This document shows, one piece after another, positions 5,504-8,170 of a stretch of 8,170 nucleotides of DNA. Position 1 is the first letter of the stretch. Each line of letters opens with the position of its first letter. The position numbers were made by a program, and so were the translations under genes. The notes below the pieces were generated by a model. It searched no databases. It was not told the origin of the DNA and saw only the letters and a program-made list of their open reading frames with translations. Source of the DNA: Polaromonas sp. (GTDB lineage Bacteria; Pseudomonadota; Gammaproteobacteria; Burkholderiales; Burkholderiaceae_C); NCBI GenBank assembly GCA_014376885.1, contig JACMQR010000354.1:1-8170 (forward strand), in the 5' to 3' direction.

Positions 5504-5518
5504 GCCGGCCGCTGCATG

Positions 5519-5548
5519 GCCAGGCGCTGGCAGCGCACCGCCGGCGGT
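5519..5548 (+). terminator. Possible hairpin terminator after pssA
   Basis: Two GC-rich dyads lie 16 bases past the pssA stop: GCCAG-GCG-CTGGC (5519-5531) and the 12-bp palindrome ACCGCCGGCGGT (5537-5548). No T-run follows, so this is a weak call. Confidence 0.3.
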
Positions 5549-5571
5549 TGGGGTTAAGAGCAGCCCAGGCG

Positions 5572-5620
5572 CGCTTTTTCAGGAACAACTTGTTAGTATT
5601 TGTTGTCAATATTTTTTGAC
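5572..5620 (+). promoter_or_regulatory. AT-rich patch, probable promoter of the small exported-protein gene
   Basis: This is an abrupt drop in GC with TTGTTA (5590-5595), TTGTCA (5603-5608) and CAATAT (5607-5612), about 20-45 bases before the gene. I find no clean -35/-10 pair at standard spacing, so only the general location is suggested. Confidence 0.3.
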
Positions 5621-5637
5621 GTCTACCGGAGACTCCC

Positions 5638-5874
5638 ATGAAACGACTCATTACCGTCTTGGCCTTGACCGCCTCTTCACTGGCTTTTGCCAACAACTGC
5701 CCGATGCACATGAAAGAGATCGACGCCAAGCTTTCAAGCAACCCAACAGTTGCCGCCGCCGACATGACCATGGTCAAAAAGCTGCGCGCCGATGGCGAAG
5801 CCTTCCACAAGGCCGGCAAGCATGCGGAGTCGGAAAAGGCGTTGGGCGACGCCAAGAAACTGCTCGGAATTTAA
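5638..5874 (+). CDS. Small exported protein with an N-terminal CPMHM cluster
   Basis: The family has no name that I recognise. The 78-residue protein has a signal peptide (MKRLITVLALTASSLAFA, residues 1-18) and a mature chain starting NNCPMHMKEIDAKL. C21, M23, H24 and M25 make a compact Cys/Met/His cluster that could bind a soft metal such as copper; this is inference from composition. The C-terminal half (KKLRADGEAFHKAGKHAESEKALGDAKKLL) is helical and reads like a single TPR-type helix pair. GGAG is six bases before the ATG, a good ribosome binding site. It appears monocistronic, with an AT-rich upstream patch and hairpins downstream, and it is convergent with the next gene. Confidence 0.75.
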   Translation: MKRLITVLALTASSLAFANNCPMHMKEIDAKLSSNPTVAAADMTMVKKLRADGEAFHKAGKHAESEKALGDAKKLLGI

Positions 5875-5887
5875 GCCTTTCTGCGCC

Positions 5888-5906
5888 GCAGGCATAAATT
5901 GCCTGC
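5888..5906. terminator. Hairpin following the small exported-protein gene
   Basis: A perfect 7-bp stem GCAGGCA/TGCCTGC with a TAAAT loop begins 14 bases after the stop codon. No T-run follows, so it may stabilise RNA or act with the next hairpin. Confidence 0.45.
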
Positions 5907-5916
5907 CATCGTCGAA

Positions 5917-5962
5917 AACTGGCCAGCCAAGCCTGCTGCAAGCCGGGCAGGCCAGGCCAGTT
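5917..5962. terminator. Bipartite hairpin between convergent genes (possible bidirectional terminator)
   Basis: The outer stem AACTGGCC (5917-5924) pairs with GGCCAGTT (5955-5962). An inner stem GCCTGC (5931-5936) pairs with GCAGGC, separated by small bulges. It sits just four bases past the end of the minus-strand permease gene and serves both converging transcripts. There is no strong U-tract in either direction. Confidence 0.5.
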
Positions 5963-5965
5963 CAA

Positions 5966-8170
5966 TCACCAGTCTTCCTTTACCGCCAGCACCGCATCCC
6001 GGCCCGCTGCAGCGCGCCCGGCCAGCCAGGCGGTCAGCGTTCCGGCCAGCACCACGGCAGCGCACAGCAGCAGCAGGCGCGCCCAGGGCACCTGCAGATC
6101 CATGGTCCAGTGAAAGCTCTGCGGATTGACGACAAACACCAGCACCATCGACACCGCCAGCCCGAGCGCCAGCCCGGCAGCCGCGCCAATGACCGTCCAG
6201 GCCGCCCCTTCGCCAGCCACCACCGTCAAAATTTGCCGCCGCGTCAGGCCCAGGTGCGCCAGCAGCCCGAATTCCTTGCGCCGCGCCAGCACCTGCGCGC
6301 TGAAGCTGGCGGCCACGCCAAACAGGCCAATGGCAATTGCCACGCCCTGCAGCCAGTAGGTCACTGCAAAGCTGCGGTCAAAAATCTTCAAGGAGGTGGT
6401 CCGGATCTGGCTGACCGAGGCCATCTCCAGGAGCGCGCCGCCGCCCGACTGCCGGTCGGCCAGGGCGCGCACCGACTGCTGCACGTCCGCATCAGGCACG
6501 CTGCCGTCGAGCCACAATGCCAGGTCGTTGACCCGCGCATCGCCGCTCAGGCGAACAAAATCGCGCTGGTCCAATGTGATGGCGCCAAACTGGCGGGCAT
6601 AGTCGCGCCAAACGCCAGCCACGAAAAATTGCTGATTTGCTATTGAATCAGTAGCTGCTGGTGCCCGTCCGTCTTGCACAAAGCCGTCAAATGCCTGCGA
6701 AAGCGGCGCAAACACGCTGCCCGGCCGGGCGCCGTACAGATCGACCATCGCCTCGCTGACATAAATCGCCACCTGCCCGGCCGGCACCGGCAGCGCCGGG
6801 CTGACCATTGGCAGGCTGGTGGCCGGGTCGTCAATCGGCCGGGAAATCAGCATGACAGCCGGCCGGCCGGCGTCCAGCAGCAAGGAGGTCGAGCGCAGCG
6901 TGCTGACCCGCGCCACGCCCGGCAGGCTGCCCAGCGCCTGCACGAAGGGCGGCGAAAAATAAGCGGTGTCGTTGGCCGAACTGCCCGGGGTGGAGCGCAC
7001 ATACAGGTCGGCCGGCAGCACCACATCGAGCCACTGGGTGACCGAGTCGCGAAAGCTGGCCACCATCACCGTCAGCGCGACCGCCAGGCTGAGCGACGCC
7101 ACCACGCCACTGACGGCAACAGCCGCGCTTTCGCGCACCCGGCGCGCCCGCTCGACCGCCAGCAGCGGCAGCAGGCGATGCGCCACCCACGGGCTGAGCC
7201 GGTCATAGAGCAGCGTGATCAGCCAGGGCAGGGCGGTGATGCCGCCCACCAGCAGCAGCGCCACCGACACATAGGCCGCCAGCGGGATGCCAAGCACCGG
7301 CGGCAGCAGCGCCAGCGCAGCGCCGGCAGCGATCAGCCCAAGGCTCACCCAGCGTCCGGCGCCCGCGCCCGGCGCCAGGCCCAGTCCCTTGAGGGTTTGC
7401 GCCGGCGGCAGGCGCTGGGCGGCCCGCGCCGGCCACCAGCCGCCCACGCCGGCGGCCGCCACGCCCAGCGCACCATAGGCCAGCGCCGCGCCGCCGCTCC
7501 ACTGCAGCGCGGGCGCGACGCCGGAAAAGTAGCCGCCGCCCAGGTCGCCGCCGAGCAGCCGCAGGGCCAGGGCGGCCAGCCCGCTGCCCAGGGCAATGCC
7601 GGCCAGGCTGCCCACCAGACCGAGCGCCAGCGATTCGATCAGCACCAGCCGCAAGCGCTCGCGCCCCGTCAGGCCCAGCACGCCGAGCAGGGCGAACTGC
7701 TGCGCCCGCTTGGCCACGCTGAGCGACAGCACCGAAAACACCAGGAAAGCGCCGGTGAACAGCGCTACCAGCGCCAGCACCGTGAGGTTGACCCGGTAGG
7801 CGCGCGACAGGTTGCTGACGCGCTCGGCCGCGTCGCCGGGCGCGCTGGCGGTGATGCCGGGCGCCAGCTGCAGGCCGGCAACAAAGCCGCGGCTGTCAGC
7901 GCCGGCCTTGAGCCGCACATCAATGCGTGACAGCTGCCCGCCGCGGCCAAACAGGTCCTGCGCGCTGCCGATGTCCATCACCGCCAGCGGGCCGCCGCCG
8001 GCGTTCACGCTGCCCGCCACTGTCACCGGGTGCAGTTGCAAGCCATCTTGCAAGCGCAGCCGGTCGCCGGCAAACACCGCGCGCGCCGCCGGATTGAGAA
8101 ACACCGCGCCGGGCGCGAACAGCGCCATCCGGTCCGCATCCTTGGCGGGTACCGGCATCAGGCCGGGCGC
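5966..8170 (-). CDS. Large two-module FtsX-family ABC transporter permease (N-terminus outside window)
   Basis: The frame is open at the right edge, so the N-terminus is missing; 734 codons are visible (an internal ATG at 8158 is not a credible start). The layout is that of YbbP/duplicated LolC-type permeases: the end of a first periplasmic domain, a first FtsX module (membrane segments near residues 126-148, 172-200, 223-245, counted from the ATG at 8158), segments near 271-290 and 296-316, another at 345-367 before a second periplasmic domain (about 370-590), and a final FtsX module (596-620, 645-675, 693-713). Both modules carry the ATPase-contact motif (AKRAQQFALLGVLGLTGRER and LARRKEFGLLAHLGLTRRQ). 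The protein ends VLAVKEDW. Such permeases usually pair with a YbbA/LolD-like ATPase, which would be upstream, off the edge. A short atypical stretch at 497-511 may derive from a dispersed repeat. The substrate is unknown. Confidence 0.88.
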   Translation of the reverse strand, partial: APGLMPVPAKDADRMALFAPGAVFLNPAARAVFAGDRLRLQDGLQLHPVTVAGSVNAGGGPLAVMDIGSAQDLFGRGGQLSRIDVRLKAGADSRGFVAGLQLAPGITASAPGDAAERVSNLSRAYRVNLTVLALVALFTGAFLVFSVLSLSVAKRAQQFALLGVLGLTGRERLRLVLIESLALGLVGSLAGIALGSGLAALALRLLGGDLGGGYFSGVAPALQWSGGAALAYGALGVAAAGVGGWWPARAAQRLPPAQTLKGLGLAPGAGAGRWVSLGLIAAGAALALLPPVLGIPLAAYVSVALLLVGGITALPWLITLLYDRLSPWVAHRLLPLLAVERARRVRESAAVAVSGVVASLSLAVALTVMVASFRDSVTQWLDVVLPADLYVRSTPGSSANDTAYFSPPFVQALGSLPGVARVSTLRSTSLLLDAGRPAVMLISRPIDDPATSLPMVSPALPVPAGQVAIYVSEAMVDLYGARPGSVFAPLSQAFDGFVQDGRAPAATDSIANQQFFVAGVWRDYARQFGAITLDQRDFVRLSGDARVNDLALWLDGSVPDADVQQSVRALADRQSGGGALLEMASVSQIRTTSLKIFDRSFAVTYWLQGVAIAIGLFGVAASFSAQVLARRKEFGLLAHLGLTRRQILTVVAGEGAAWTVIGAAAGLALGLAVSMVLVFVVNPQSFHWTMDLQVPWARLLLLCAAVVLAGTLTAWLAGRAAAGRDAVLAVKEDW
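6625..6680 (-). repeat. Second copy of the dispersed-repeat-like segment, inside the permease gene
   Basis: A locally AT-rich stretch (AAAATTGCTGATTTGC, TATTGAATCAGTAGCTGC) is followed by a degenerate TTGCACAAAGCC. It aligns with the reverse complement of the junction repeat at 2394-2465 around the shared TAGCTGCT core. It stays in frame and encodes PAATDSIANQQFF within the second periplasmic domain. The borders and the relationship are judged by eye. Confidence 0.4.

Noticed and set aside
6674..7930. A 418-codon plus-strand open frame opposite the large permease
   Set aside because: It is extremely Gln/His/Arg-rich, has no recognisable fold or ribosome binding site, and is explained as a shadow of the permease.

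Overview
The window is a GC-rich chromosomal segment. Its codon use, gene families and an AGCAGCTA-type dispersed repeat suggest a betaproteobacterium of the Burkholderiales, probably a Comamonadaceae member (Polaromonas, Rhodoferax or Variovorax-like). This assignment is inferred from sequence feel, not from a database search.

Left part (1-4611): a divergent locus that looks like zinc homeostasis. Reading leftwards from about 1150 are a 9-codon leader ORF, a 72-residue single-pass membrane protein with a regular His repeat, an AztA-type metal-importer ATPase, and the first 28 codons of its AztB-type permease, which runs off the window. Reading rightwards are a Fur/Zur-family regulator, a LolD/MacB-class ATPase, an FtsX/MacB-like permease, a small exported four-cysteine protein and a DUF3299-type exported protein. 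Between the two arms is an AT-rich divergent promoter. It carries two copies of a 21-bp palindrome (TAATGCAA-N5-TTGCRWTA) set 32 bp apart, and perfect TATAAT hexamers on both strands. The simplest model is that the regulator binds these palindromes and represses both arms when zinc is sufficient. The right-hand arm resembles the Zur-controlled PA4063-PA4066 cluster of Pseudomonas aeruginosa, whose transported substrate is, as far as I know, unsettled.

Middle part (4612-5874): a 265-bp gene-free stretch; pssA (phosphatidylserine synthase) with an intact CDP-alcohol phosphotransferase signature; and a small exported protein that starts its mature part with a CPMHM cluster.

Right part (5875-8170): two stacked hairpins between convergent genes, then a large two-module FtsX-family ABC permease on the minus strand whose N-terminus lies outside the window.

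The points most worth a second look are the twin-operator bidirectional promoter, the His-repeat microprotein beside the zinc importer, the regulator-ABC-Cys protein-DUF3299 operon, and two apparent copies of one dispersed repeat inside coding sequence. One of these copies supplies the end of the ATPase and the start of the permease.
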